Below, one piece after another: positions 17,074 through 25,287 of a DNA stretch of 64,000 nucleotides. Each line of letters begins with the position of its first letter. The first letter of the stretch is position 1. Both the position numbers and the translations under genes were made by a program. A model generated the notes under the pieces. The model did no database searches. It was not told the DNA's origin and saw only the letters and a list, made by a program, of their open reading frames with translations. The stretch comes from an uncultured Rickettsiales bacterium (GTDB lineage Bacteria > Pseudomonadota > Alphaproteobacteria > UBA8366). The DNA lies in NCBI GenBank assembly GCA_913046825.1, contig CAJWTF010000001.1:25679-89678 (forward strand), in the 5' to 3' direction.

Positions 17074-18213
17074 CTATGCGGGGGTGAGGGGGACCTGGCG
17101 TTCCATACCCGCCACGTTAACACCGCCGCGATTACCTGCCTCAACGCTGTTGTACCGGCCCGCAAAAGCTTCCGGCAGATCGATTCCATCCGGCGGAGAC
17201 AGCCAGAGCCGCAGCAGGTAACGCTTGCGGTCCTCTTCCTCCCAATCCTCATACGCGGTTCGGTCGTGCAATACTTGATGATTGTGCAAAAGCTGAATAT
17301 CGCCGGGTTCAAACTGCATGGTCAGATGCAACGACGTATTGTTCGCCAGCTCGTACATCATATCGAGCCCTTCCACGACCTCCTCGCTCATCCGCAACGC
17401 ATCCTCGTGGCGCTGCGACATATCAATGTGGGTCCGCAGGTAATTGATCGCGAGGCGACCCTCGTGGTGATTAAAGACCGGCAACTCATACCAGGGGCCT
17501 CGGCCAGGCGGAATTTCGTCCCGCCGATCCCGCGCGATCGGACCGTAAAGCGCGCGCGCCAAGTCCGGGCGACGGCGCCACATTTCGTTATGTAGCGTGT
17601 ACGAGCTGACAATAGAGCTATAACCGCCCTCTTTCGCCTTCCGCAAACAAAGCAAGCCGACGATATCAACCGAATCGCAGTGATAATGTAGATGACGGTT
17701 GGTGAGATAACCGCGCACACTCTGATTGTCGAAACTGCTGCCCAGATCGATAACATGTCCCAATAGATGCCCGCGCGTGTTTTGGGAGCGGGCGCTGCCG
17801 ATATGCGCGCCGAAGCCCCAATACATCGCGGCGATTTCGGCAAAGTCCAAACCTTCAATCGGTAATCCACGCAACAGGACGAATCCGCGACCGTGCATAA
17901 TCTCTTGTTTCAAGTCATGGATTGTTTTAGCGAAAGTCGGAAGAACAAAATCCTCCTTCCCAATATCCATAATGTTATCGGACAGTTGCCGCGCCGCTCG
18001 CGTTGCGGCCAATAACTCGGCGCGTTCCTGCTCCGACAGCACATATTTCCATTCGGAACGATCCTGTAAATCTGAGCCGTACCACGCACCGGGGCTGTCA
18101 ATCGGGCCGTCATGCGGCGGCGGGTGATCGGATGGAAGCCGGTCACCCGGCGGCAATTGTTCTGCAGTTTGCACGGCAAGCTCCTCGGTATGTCCGCGTA
18201 GATAATTATTCAT
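17074..18213 (-). CDS. TauD/TfdA family Fe(II)/2-oxoglutarate dioxygenase
   Basis: A 379-residue oxygenase. The iron ligands are H178-x-D180 (in HYHCDSVD) and H316 (in LHDRTAYED), and the 2-oxoglutarate-binding Arg is in KRYLLRLW near 331-335. It is longer at the N-terminus than TauD and belongs to the same subgroup as the gene at 54960, with which it shares GRGFVLLRG/GRGMILLRG-type motifs and the C-terminal RYLLRLWL. It is divergent from the enoyl-CoA hydratase across 122 bases. Substrate unknown; the family hydroxylates sulfonates, aryloxyacids, betaines and others. Confidence 0.88.
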   Translation of the reverse strand: MNNYLRGHTEELAVQTAEQLPPGDRLPSDHPPPHDGPIDSPGAWYGSDLQDRSEWKYVLSEQERAELLAATRAARQLSDNIMDIGKEDFVLPTFAKTIHDLKQEIMHGRGFVLLRGLPIEGLDFAEIAAMYWGFGAHIGSARSQNTRGHLLGHVIDLGSSFDNQSVRGYLTNRHLHYHCDSVDIVGLLCLRKAKEGGYSSIVSSYTLHNEMWRRRPDLARALYGPIARDRRDEIPPGRGPWYELPVFNHHEGRLAINYLRTHIDMSQRHEDALRMSEEVVEGLDMMYELANNTSLHLTMQFEPGDIQLLHNHQVLHDRTAYEDWEEEDRKRYLLRLWLSPPDGIDLPEAFAGRYNSVEAGNRGGVNVAGMERQVPLTPA

Positions 18214-18335
18214 TTAGGGTATCTTATCGAGCAAATACGCAATTTTCGAGAATTCCGTTGAACCTGATTGGCCGTTTCCCATCACAGGGCTACCTTGATG
18301 CGCGAACGGCCGCTACGGAACTTGAGGAGTGCATC

Positions 18336-19124
18336 ATGGATTACAAAACGATCATTATAGAGAAGCGCGACGGCGTCGCCTACATCACGCTGAATCGCCC
18401 CGACGAAGCCAATGCCCTCGATCTGGCAACTGCGACAGAATTACACGAAGCGGCGCTCGACTGCAATCAGGATGCTGGTGTTCGAGCCATACTTATTACC
18501 GCCAACGGCAAAATGTTTTGTGGCGGCGGCGACCTCAAATTCTTCCACGGATCGGACGGCAGTATTGAGAGTTTGCTAATGCAGGTCACGCTACAGTTCC
18601 ATCGCGCCATCTCGCTCTTCAACCGTATGGATGCGCCGGTCGTCATGGCCATAAACGGCACCGCCGCCGGGGGTGGTTTCAGTTTCGCGATCTCTGGCGA
18701 CATCATCTTCGCCGCCGAATCTGCAAAGTTCGTCTCCGCCTATACCGCGGCCGGTCTCTCTCCCGACGGCAGTTCGACCTATCTGTTACCGCGCTATATC
18801 GGCTTGCGCCGCGCCAAGGAATTGATGCTGACCAACCGGGTATTGAGCGCCGATGAGGCCCGGGGCTACGACCTCATCGACTATGTCGTGCCAGACGCTG
18901 AATTATTCGCAGCCGCTGACAAACAAGCCCGGGCCTTCGCTTCGGGACCGACCAAAGCTTACGGCGCGGTAAAGCGCTTGCTCGACGGCAGCTTCAACAA
19001 AAGCCTCGAGACGCAAATGGAACTCGAATCGCGTTCGATCTCCAATCTGGCCGCCGGGACCGATGGTTCAGAAGGCATTGGAGCTTTCGTCGAAAAACGA
19101 AAACCAGTATTTAAGGGCGAGTAG
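18336..19124 (+). CDS. Enoyl-CoA hydratase/isomerase family protein
   Basis: A 262-residue crotonase-fold protein. The oxyanion-hole segments are ITANGKMFCGGGDLKFF near 58-74 and NGTAAGGGFSFA near 108-119. The catalytic Glu positions of classic hydratases are not both evident: residues after the second glycine run read SFAISGDIIFA, and the later Glu is replaced in GLSPDGSST. The Asp there resembles isomerase-type members. The start at 18336 follows TTGAGGAGT; the longer frame is rejected. It is a monocistronic plus-strand gene. The CoA substrate is unknown. Confidence 0.88.
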   Translation: MDYKTIIIEKRDGVAYITLNRPDEANALDLATATELHEAALDCNQDAGVRAILITANGKMFCGGGDLKFFHGSDGSIESLLMQVTLQFHRAISLFNRMDAPVVMAINGTAAGGGFSFAISGDIIFAAESAKFVSAYTAAGLSPDGSSTYLLPRYIGLRRAKELMLTNRVLSADEARGYDLIDYVVPDAELFAAADKQARAFASGPTKAYGAVKRLLDGSFNKSLETQMELESRSISNLAAGTDGSEGIGAFVEKRKPVFKGE

Positions 19125-19194
19125 TATTCGCACCCCAGCCGAAAGGTCTACCGGACCACGAAATTTGCGCGGCTTATGGTTAACATCTACGGAT

Positions 19195-19260
19195 ATAGCC
19201 AAACCTCATTATTTGGCTATGATGGGCCAATCATATGGACGGGGGAGGTTTACATTGGCC
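19195..19260 (+). promoter_or_regulatory. Two stem-loops in the leader of the receiver-domain gene
   Basis: ATAGCCAAA (19195-19203) pairs with TTTGGCTAT (19212-19220) as a perfect 9-bp stem with an 8-base loop. Next, GGCCAAT (19225-19231) pairs with ATTGGCC (19254-19260), and its 22-base loop holds the ribosome binding site GGGGGAGG, just before the ATG at 19262. The layout could affect translation. The first hairpin might instead end the upstream hydratase message, although no T tract follows. Confidence 0.45.
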
Positions 19261-19261
19261 A

Positions 19262-20248
19262 ATGGCTGAGCCAAATGCCGGCGACATTTCGGTCGTGTTG
19301 GGGGACCCAAAGTCGGAAACAAGACGATTGATTCGCGGCGCAATGACGGCCTCCGGCTATCGCGACATACGCGAGTGTCCGGATATGAAGAAGCTCGAGA
19401 ATAATCTCGCTTCCAGCGTACCTCCGGACTTGGTTATCACCGATACCAAGATGCCAGGTGGCGATATTTTCAGCGTCATTTCCAAACTCAGGCGCGGTGA
19501 AATTGGCGAGAATCCTTTCGTGCCGGTTATTATGCTGACCTGGAATGCCAATGCGGACATCATCCGCAAAGCGGCCGGATGCGGTGTCGACGATATTCTG
19601 GCCGCGCCAATTTCGCCTTCGGATCTATTCGGCCGAATCAAAGCACTAGTGCCGTGGCGCAAACCGTTCGTGGTCACGAGTGATTATATCGGCCCCGACC
19701 GACGCCGAGACGCCGTACGTGGCGGACCAGACAGTATTCCGCTTATCGATGTGCCGAACACTCTCCGTTCAAAAGCAAAGGGCGAACCGATTAGCGCCGC
19801 CGATTTGAAGGCTGCTGTCGGCCAAGTCATGACGGAGATCAACGACCAACGATTGGTGCGGCACTCCTATCAGATCAATTTCCTGGTCGGCATGATTCTG
19901 CCAGCCTATCAAGAGGGTAAGGTCCCCCCGGAAATCCGCGTGCATGTGACCCGATTGTCGGATGTCGCCGCCGAAGTCGAAGGGCGTCTTGCAGGATCAC
20001 GGTTTGAACATGTTGGTGAACTGAGCCGGACCATGAGTAGTGTCGCGCAATCCATTCGCGGAAATTGGCGTGAGCCCAACCGTAAAGATGTGGAACTTCT
20101 GAAGCCATTGTCGCAATCCATCTTGGCCGGTTTCAATCCGGACAAGGATTCAAGCGATATGGCGGATGAGATCAACTCAATGGTCTCGAAATTCTCCGGC
20201 AAGGTGAACGAAGAAGCGCGCCGGGAAATAGAAGACGCCGCTAAATAA
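19262..20248 (+). CDS. Atypical response regulator: degenerate receiver plus unknown helical domain
   Basis: A 328-residue protein. Residues 10-128 form a CheY-like receiver domain: phospho-acceptor D61 in VITDTKMPG, T93 in MLTWN, but only one acidic-pocket Asp (D15) and Ala 115 where the invariant Lys belongs (ILAAPISPSDL). Phosphorylation may thus be weak or absent. Residues 150-328 are mostly helical and contain no recognised DNA-binding or enzymatic motif. The start at 19262 fits GGGGGAGG; an ATG at 19235 lacks a site. No histidine kinase is nearby. Confidence 0.75.
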   Translation: MAEPNAGDISVVLGDPKSETRRLIRGAMTASGYRDIRECPDMKKLENNLASSVPPDLVITDTKMPGGDIFSVISKLRRGEIGENPFVPVIMLTWNANADIIRKAAGCGVDDILAAPISPSDLFGRIKALVPWRKPFVVTSDYIGPDRRRDAVRGGPDSIPLIDVPNTLRSKAKGEPISAADLKAAVGQVMTEINDQRLVRHSYQINFLVGMILPAYQEGKVPPEIRVHVTRLSDVAAEVEGRLAGSRFEHVGELSRTMSSVAQSIRGNWREPNRKDVELLKPLSQSILAGFNPDKDSSDMADEINSMVSKFSGKVNEEARREIEDAAK

Positions 20249-20259
20249 TAACTGACCAG

Positions 20260-21027
20260 TCAATTTTTCTTCCGATCCCTGACGGCTTTTCCAAATGCTC
20301 GAAACAGCGCGCGGTTAATCGGGTTTGTTTGCGGATCGTGCTCGGCGTGCCATTGCACACCCAAGGCAAAACCCGCCGCATCAGCGATTCGGACGGCCTC
20401 GATCGTGCCGTCTTCCGCCAACCCTTCCACCACAATGCGTTTGCCCGGCTCCGTTATGGCCTGCCCATGGAGCGAGTTAACGCGGATTGTCTCGCATCCG
20501 AATATTTGTGCAAAGACACCATCACTGGTTAGGCGGACTTCATGGCGGTCCGTAAAGACGACCTTGGGGTCGGGATGGAAATCACCGTTCTCCAACCTTG
20601 GTGCACGATGGTTCATCCTGCCCGGCAAATCACGAATTTCCGGATGGAGTGTACTTCCAAAGGCGACACCCATCTCCTGTATGCCGCGGCAAATCCCAAA
20701 AATGGGGACGCCTTTCTCAACACAGGCCCTTGTTACTTCCAGCGCCACCGCATCCCGGTCCTGATCATAAGGCTCGTGGCTCACGTGCGGTTCGACGCCG
20801 AAATGCGATGGATGAACATTCGCTCGCCCACCGGTGAGCATGACGCCGTCAACGCAATCCAATAGAGAGCCGACATCCGTTATGTCTGGCGCGCCAGCAA
20901 AAATAATGGGCAAGGCATCAGCAACTTCGGACACCGCACGCAGATTCCGTTCTCCGACTCGTTGTACGGGACGACGTTCATTGATGAGAAATCTGGATCC
21001 GATGATCCCGACAACAGGCTTTGACAT
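20260..21027 (-). CDS. Gamma-glutamyl-gamma-aminobutyrate hydrolase family (peptidase C26, PuuD-like)
   Basis: A 255-residue class I glutamine amidotransferase-like hydrolase. The nucleophile is C113 in FGICRGIQEM, with H227 and E229 in GVQWHAEHD completing the triad. LTGGRANVHPSHFG near 65-77 matches the family's GGxDxxPxxY region with changes. PuuD-type enzymes cleave gamma-glutamyl amides. A flavin amine oxidase gene of the PuuB type lies upstream on the same strand, which suggests use of a gamma-glutamylated amine, but no PuuA-like ligase is in the window. Confidence 0.87.
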   Translation of the reverse strand: MSKPVVGIIGSRFLINERRPVQRVGERNLRAVSEVADALPIIFAGAPDITDVGSLLDCVDGVMLTGGRANVHPSHFGVEPHVSHEPYDQDRDAVALEVTRACVEKGVPIFGICRGIQEMGVAFGSTLHPEIRDLPGRMNHRAPRLENGDFHPDPKVVFTDRHEVRLTSDGVFAQIFGCETIRVNSLHGQAITEPGKRIVVEGLAEDGTIEAVRIADAAGFALGVQWHAEHDPQTNPINRALFRAFGKAVRDRKKN

Positions 21028-21137
21028 CGATTGGATTGCGTTTCTTTTGCTAAGGAAGTTTCAGAGTTGGAAATGGGTACATCTGTTTACGCGACGATTC
21101 GATGCAAAAACAGCCTTAGACGTAGGAATTTGATTTC

Positions 21138-22421
21138 CTACATTCCCATCCGGTCCTTCATCCCATACCAAAAATAGACCATCGGCAGGAACCATGGCCG
21201 CCCAAAATAGAGTGGCTTAGTGACGAATTCATCCGCCGCAAACGCGGTCTCCGCCTCCGCATTGCCAGCAATGGAATGCGCCGCCTTCATGCCAAGCCAT
21301 CGTGCCCAGACGACGCCGGAGCCACAAAAACCGGTCGCGTAATGGACACCTTCGTTAACTACGAGTTTCGGCATGTAGTCAAATGTGAAACCCGTATAGC
21401 CCCACCAAGAGTGGGTCAGACCAACATCCTCTAATTCCGGAAAAATTTCGACCAGAACCTTTTTCAGATGCCGGGATTTCTTGACTGAATCGTCGGTAAT
21501 CGTTCCCGCCTTGCCGCCAAAGACGATGCGCGTGCCGTCCGGCGAAGGGCGGAAATAATTATAGAGATTGCGGCTCTCGCCAAGCATCCGCTTCTTCGGC
21601 ATCAAACGATCCATGACTTCGGGGGAAAGCGTCTCCGTCGCGATGATTTGGCTTGGAATTGGAATGACGCGGCGTTGTAGCCAGGGAGTCGCTTTGCCCG
21701 TATAGCCATTGGTCGCGACGACGACGTTTCGCGCCCGGATCGTACCCCGGCTGGTCCGCACCTCGAAGCGATCACCATCGCGTTGGATGCCCGTCACCTC
21801 TGTCCGGTTTTGCACATCTACTCCTGCTTCCAGGACACGTTCCAGCATACCCTGATGCAGTTTGCCGGGGTGGACACCGTGGATGTCCGGGCGAATTTGT
21901 CCACCAAAATAGAGGTCGCTGCCGATCTCGTCATGTTGTTCGGCTTTCGGCACCATATAAGCACCGGTATCCAGGTGTTTGTTCAGGAATTCCGCCTCAC
22001 GGGCCATGCTCTCGTAGTGCTTCGGACGATTTGCACCAGTCCAGCGGCCGACCTCTTGGTAGTCGCATTCGATGTTTTCTTGTTCGACAAAGCGTTTCAG
22101 ATCTTCGCGCGCGGCATCGCCTTCGCCATAGATAGTCTTCGCACGTTCCACGCCATAGGTCTTAACCATGGTGCTGAACGTCATGCGTAGATTGCCGCTG
22201 GCAATACCGCCGTTGCGGCTAGACGCCCCCTCACCGGGGCGGTCCTTTTCCAACACGGTGACTTTCCGCCCGGCTCGCGCCAACACAAGCGCCGCGCTCG
22301 ATCCGGCAAACCCAGAACCGACGATTGCGACGTCTGTCTCCGTCGGCAGCGGCTTCTCTTCGAGTTCACGGCGCGGGGCCGCCTCCCACCAAAAAGGATC
22401 GAGATCGAGATTTTGACTCAT
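21138..22421 (-). CDS. FAD-dependent amine/amino-acid oxidoreductase (DAO family, PuuB/OrdL-like)
   Basis: A 427-residue flavoprotein. The dinucleotide motif GSGFAG is at residues 35-40, followed by ALVLARAGRKVTVLEKDRPG (key Glu in VLEKD) and GEGASSRNGG, where FAD attachment or contact occurs in the family. The DPFWWEAAP opening and the C-terminal WWGYTGFTFDYMP and GSGVVWARWLG fit OrdL/PuuB-type oxidases. The start at 22421 has AAGGTG upstream; the longer frame would enter the intergenic region. It oxidises an amine or amino acid to an imine. It sits between the LLM monooxygenase and the PuuD-like hydrolase. Confidence 0.88.
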   Translation of the reverse strand: MSQNLDLDPFWWEAAPRRELEEKPLPTETDVAIVGSGFAGSSAALVLARAGRKVTVLEKDRPGEGASSRNGGIASGNLRMTFSTMVKTYGVERAKTIYGEGDAAREDLKRFVEQENIECDYQEVGRWTGANRPKHYESMAREAEFLNKHLDTGAYMVPKAEQHDEIGSDLYFGGQIRPDIHGVHPGKLHQGMLERVLEAGVDVQNRTEVTGIQRDGDRFEVRTSRGTIRARNVVVATNGYTGKATPWLQRRVIPIPSQIIATETLSPEVMDRLMPKKRMLGESRNLYNYFRPSPDGTRIVFGGKAGTITDDSVKKSRHLKKVLVEIFPELEDVGLTHSWWGYTGFTFDYMPKLVVNEGVHYATGFCGSGVVWARWLGMKAAHSIAGNAEAETAFAADEFVTKPLYFGRPWFLPMVYFWYGMKDRMGM

Positions 22422-22439
22422 TTCTGAACACCTTCGCGC

Positions 22440-22549
22440 GAAAAATCTGCCTGGCCCAAGCATAACCAAGACATACGGTGGTTCCCAGCCACCTTTGAGA
22501 CATACTCCCTCCCTCAGACTAGCGGTGGCTTTCGAGCCGCCGCTTTTTT
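22440..22549 (+). ncRNA. Candidate plus-strand small RNA ending at an intrinsic terminator
   Basis: In the 139-base gap between two minus-strand genes the plus strand reads like a short RNA. It has a hairpin GGTGG-TTCCCAG-CCACC (22475-22491), then a C-rich single-stranded part with CTCCCTCCC, which is complementary to ribosome binding sites, and finally a terminator hairpin with a T run. CU-rich loops of this kind are known in alphaproteobacterial regulatory RNAs. The 5' end is a guess; a TTGACT at 22413 could be part of a promoter but no good -10 follows. Confidence 0.35.
22521..22549 (+). terminator. Intrinsic terminator in plus orientation
   Basis: AGCGGTGGCT (22521-22530), loop TTCG, AGCCGCCGCT (22535-22544), forming a 10-pair stem with one G-T pair, then T at 22544-22549. 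This is a textbook Rho-independent stop with a stable tetraloop. It is oriented opposite to the flanking minus-strand genes, so it must end a plus-strand transcript or block antisense transcription. Confidence 0.7.
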
Positions 22550-22560
22550 CTGTCTCTACG

Positions 22561-23664
22561 TTAATAGCGCGGGTCGGTGACCTCGGCATGTTGGCTCAAA
22601 CGCGGCATCACGTCTTCGGCAAGACGGCGCATGGAGCCTCGCCATAAATCCTTATCGTCCCAATCGTGCCCGGTCATGAGTAAAGTGCCGAAGGGCCCAA
22701 CTTCTTCGCGATAGGCGATCAAACGATCCAGAACCGTGTCCGCATCCCCGGCGATCACTTGATCTTCCAGCGCTTCATTCACCCGAGCGGCGACAAACTC
22801 TTCCCGCTCCTGCACGGTCGCGTCCATCATATTTCGCTTGGCCTCGAGGGTCCGAAGATAGTGGAAGTAATGTCTGAATCCGCCTTCCACTTGCGACACA
22901 TATTCGTCTGCTTGCGCATTGCTCTCCGCCACCAACACGCTGCGACCGGCACGCCAATTCTCCGGATCGGGCCGCTTGCCGAGAAGCTCCCGCTGATTGC
23001 AGTAATCCTCCCACTGGCTCTTGATGAAACCGACGGGTACGAAATTACCGGATATCGGTATCCAATCGCGTTCTGCTAAGAGTATAGAGGCACCTGACTT
23101 CGGACTCCGCATCGCATAGGCGATGGGTAGTTTCGGTTGCTGCAACGGCTTCGGCATGCGCCCGACACCCAGATCATCCTCGATGAAATTATTCAAGGTG
23201 ACATTCCAGAACTTGCCCTTGAATTCTATCGGCGCGTCCTGAGTCCAGAGCATCTCCATAATATCGACGCATTCCACCATCATCTCGTAGGAGCGGTCGC
23301 GGTCGATCCCGAAGATTTCGGAATCGCTAATCAACCCACCGGGCCCGATACCCACCAATGTCCGTCCACCACTGAGCTGATCGAACATGGCTATCTGCAT
23401 GCCGAGTTTGACTGGGTGATGGTACGAGAGATTAAGGACCGCGGTGCCGAACTTGATGTTCTTGGTCTGATGTATGACCGTCGCCAAAAACAGATAGGGA
23501 TCAGTGATCGGCTCGGAGACGGAGGTCTGATGTTCACCGATCCAGGCCTCACTAAAACCGAGTTGGTCAGCGAGAACCACCGCTTCCCGATTCTCCTCCA
23601 TGACTTCCCGATACACCCGCTCCTTGGGATGTAACGGCATCGCGAAATATCCGAGATGAACCAC
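22561..23664 (-). CDS. LLM-class flavin-dependent monooxygenase (bacterial luciferase family)
   Basis: A 367-residue TIM-barrel flavin monooxygenase. The opening GYFAMPLHP, LGFSEAWIGEHQ, KNIKFGTAVLNLSYHHP and LSGGRTLVGIGPGG are typical of the luciferase-like family; the C-terminal part has a helical insertion. Members use reduced FMN from a separate reductase to oxygenate aldehydes, ketones, sulfonates or amines. It lies in the seven-gene minus-strand run, 61 bases after the ThDP enzyme gene. Confidence 0.9.
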   Translation of the reverse strand: MVHLGYFAMPLHPKERVYREVMEENREAVVLADQLGFSEAWIGEHQTSVSEPITDPYLFLATVIHQTKNIKFGTAVLNLSYHHPVKLGMQIAMFDQLSGGRTLVGIGPGGLISDSEIFGIDRDRSYEMMVECVDIMEMLWTQDAPIEFKGKFWNVTLNNFIEDDLGVGRMPKPLQQPKLPIAYAMRSPKSGASILLAERDWIPISGNFVPVGFIKSQWEDYCNQRELLGKRPDPENWRAGRSVLVAESNAQADEYVSQVEGGFRHYFHYLRTLEAKRNMMDATVQEREEFVAARVNEALEDQVIAGDADTVLDRLIAYREEVGPFGTLLMTGHDWDDKDLWRGSMRRLAEDVMPRLSQHAEVTDPRY

Positions 23665-23725
23665 GGCTTTCTCTCCTAACTAATCCATTTGAAGTGAGGG
23701 TAGCGCTGGCCCATATCCCGGCAAT

Positions 23726-25267
23726 CTATCCCGAATACACCGCGTCTATGAGCTGCGGTCCGTCCGACGCCAACGCCGCTTCCAGCTTTACCGTGAAGTC
23801 CTCCGCCGTCTCCGCGCGGTGACCTTCCATACCCATGCCCCGGGCCAGATGCGCCCAATCGATGTCGGGATTGCCGATATCGAATAGGCTCTCCGCCTTG
23901 GGGCCGAGCTCGTTGGCGCCGGTCTTGAAATATTCGTATTCCAAAATTTTGTAACGCCGGTTGGTCAAGATGACAGTGACGATATCCAGCCCTTCACGGG
24001 CATGTGTCCAGAGCGCCTGGTTCGTATACATACCGCCGCCATCGGACTGAATGCAGATAACCTTGCGGTCCGGGCAGGCAACCGCTGCGCCGGTCGCAAC
24101 CGGAATCGCTTGACCGATGGAGCCCCCCGTCAGGCTGAGCCAGTCATGGGGCGCACACCCTCTTGTCGCGCCGAATATCGGCCCGCCGGACGTCGTCAGT
24201 TCGGCAGAGACAATAGTGTTCTCGGGCATCAACGCGCCAATGGCTGCGCCGACACTTTTGGGGTTGAGCGCACCGGTCGGCCTCCCTGGCACCATGCTGT
24301 TGTAGGATTGACCAGGCGCGGTCGCATCCAACGCCTCGGCCAGCGCTTCCAACGCACCTTTCGCATCGTCCGCCGGACCCGCCAACACATGTGTCGGGAC
24401 ACCTTCCGGGATTAACATGCTGGGATAACCTTCATAGGCCAGATAGGCGACCGGCGGCTTGGTTCCGGCCAACACAACGTTCTTGGCGGAGCCTAATGTC
24501 TCCAACGCGATCGGTTGATCGCCCGGCAACGGGCCGTAATGTCCGCGCCCCACCCCCCGCGCGGTTCGGGCGGCGAAGACCTCGACCATCAGCCGGCAAC
24601 CCGTCTTGGTGACGATGCGGTTGGCGGCGGCCAGACCGCGCTCCGACAGGCCCGTCCCGTTGAGCAACATGATGGCGGTGTCGTCACCGGCGATGGCGGC
24701 GGCAATCTTTTCGATCTCTTGATCGGAAGCACGGCCACGCGGTTTCACGGGTGCCGGGGTCGCCGGAGTGGCATCGCTGCCCCAGGTCGCATCTTGCGGC
24801 ACGATCAATGTTGCGACCTGTCCTTCGCGCGCGGCGGCGACCGCATCGATCGCGTCCTGGCCGATCGTGCTCGGGCTGCTCGCCCGTCGCACCCAGCCGG
24901 AGATCGCCGTGGCCAAACCTTCGAGATTAGCGGAGAGCAACGGATCGTGAGGGCTATGATAGCTCGGGTAGTCACCGGCGATACTGACGACGGGGCTATT
25001 AGCGCGCTTAGCATTGTGCAAATTCGCTAGTCCATTGGCGAGACCGGGGCCTACATGCAGCAAAGTCGCCGCGGGCTTTCCGGTCATGCGGGCGTAGCCA
25101 TCCGCCGCGCCCGTACAGACGCCCTCGAACAGACCCAGGATCGGGCGGAATTCCGGCACCGCATCGAATTCCTTGATGATTTCCATCTCGGTCGAGCCGG
25201 GGTTGGTGAAGACGTGGTCGACGCCGGCGGCGACCAGGCTGCGGATAAGACTTTCTGCGCCGTTCAT
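23726..25267 (-). CDS. Thiamine-diphosphate enzyme, benzoylformate decarboxylase/acetolactate synthase-like
   Basis: A 513-residue ThDP-dependent enzyme. Domain order is N-terminal Pyr domain with the catalytic E48 in LGLFEGVCTGAADGYARM, central domain, and C-terminal PP domain with the Mg/ThDP motif seen as QSDGGGMYTNQALWTH followed by ILTNRRY. The short middle domain and the context fit 2-keto acid decarboxylases (MdlC-like) better than anabolic acetolactate synthase; no ilvH-type regulatory subunit gene is adjacent. It is preceded by a CoA ligase gene 20 bases away. Confidence 0.85.
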   Translation of the reverse strand: MNGAESLIRSLVAAGVDHVFTNPGSTEMEIIKEFDAVPEFRPILGLFEGVCTGAADGYARMTGKPAATLLHVGPGLANGLANLHNAKRANSPVVSIAGDYPSYHSPHDPLLSANLEGLATAISGWVRRASSPSTIGQDAIDAVAAAREGQVATLIVPQDATWGSDATPATPAPVKPRGRASDQEIEKIAAAIAGDDTAIMLLNGTGLSERGLAAANRIVTKTGCRLMVEVFAARTARGVGRGHYGPLPGDQPIALETLGSAKNVVLAGTKPPVAYLAYEGYPSMLIPEGVPTHVLAGPADDAKGALEALAEALDATAPGQSYNSMVPGRPTGALNPKSVGAAIGALMPENTIVSAELTTSGGPIFGATRGCAPHDWLSLTGGSIGQAIPVATGAAVACPDRKVICIQSDGGGMYTNQALWTHAREGLDIVTVILTNRRYKILEYEYFKTGANELGPKAESLFDIGNPDIDWAHLARGMGMEGHRAETAEDFTVKLEAALASDGPQLIDAVYSG

Positions 25268-25287
25268 GTGTGCCTCGTATGTCTCTG

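Noticed and set aside
20260..22421. Classical Puu putrescine pathway
   Set aside because: PuuB-like and PuuD-like proteins are there, but no PuuA ligase or PuuC dehydrogenase, so only a partial analogy is justified.
21138..22589. Longer FAD oxidoreductase starting at 22589
   Set aside because: The first 56 residues are not conserved-looking, overlap the LLM gene end and cover the terminator hairpin; ATG 22421 has a good site.
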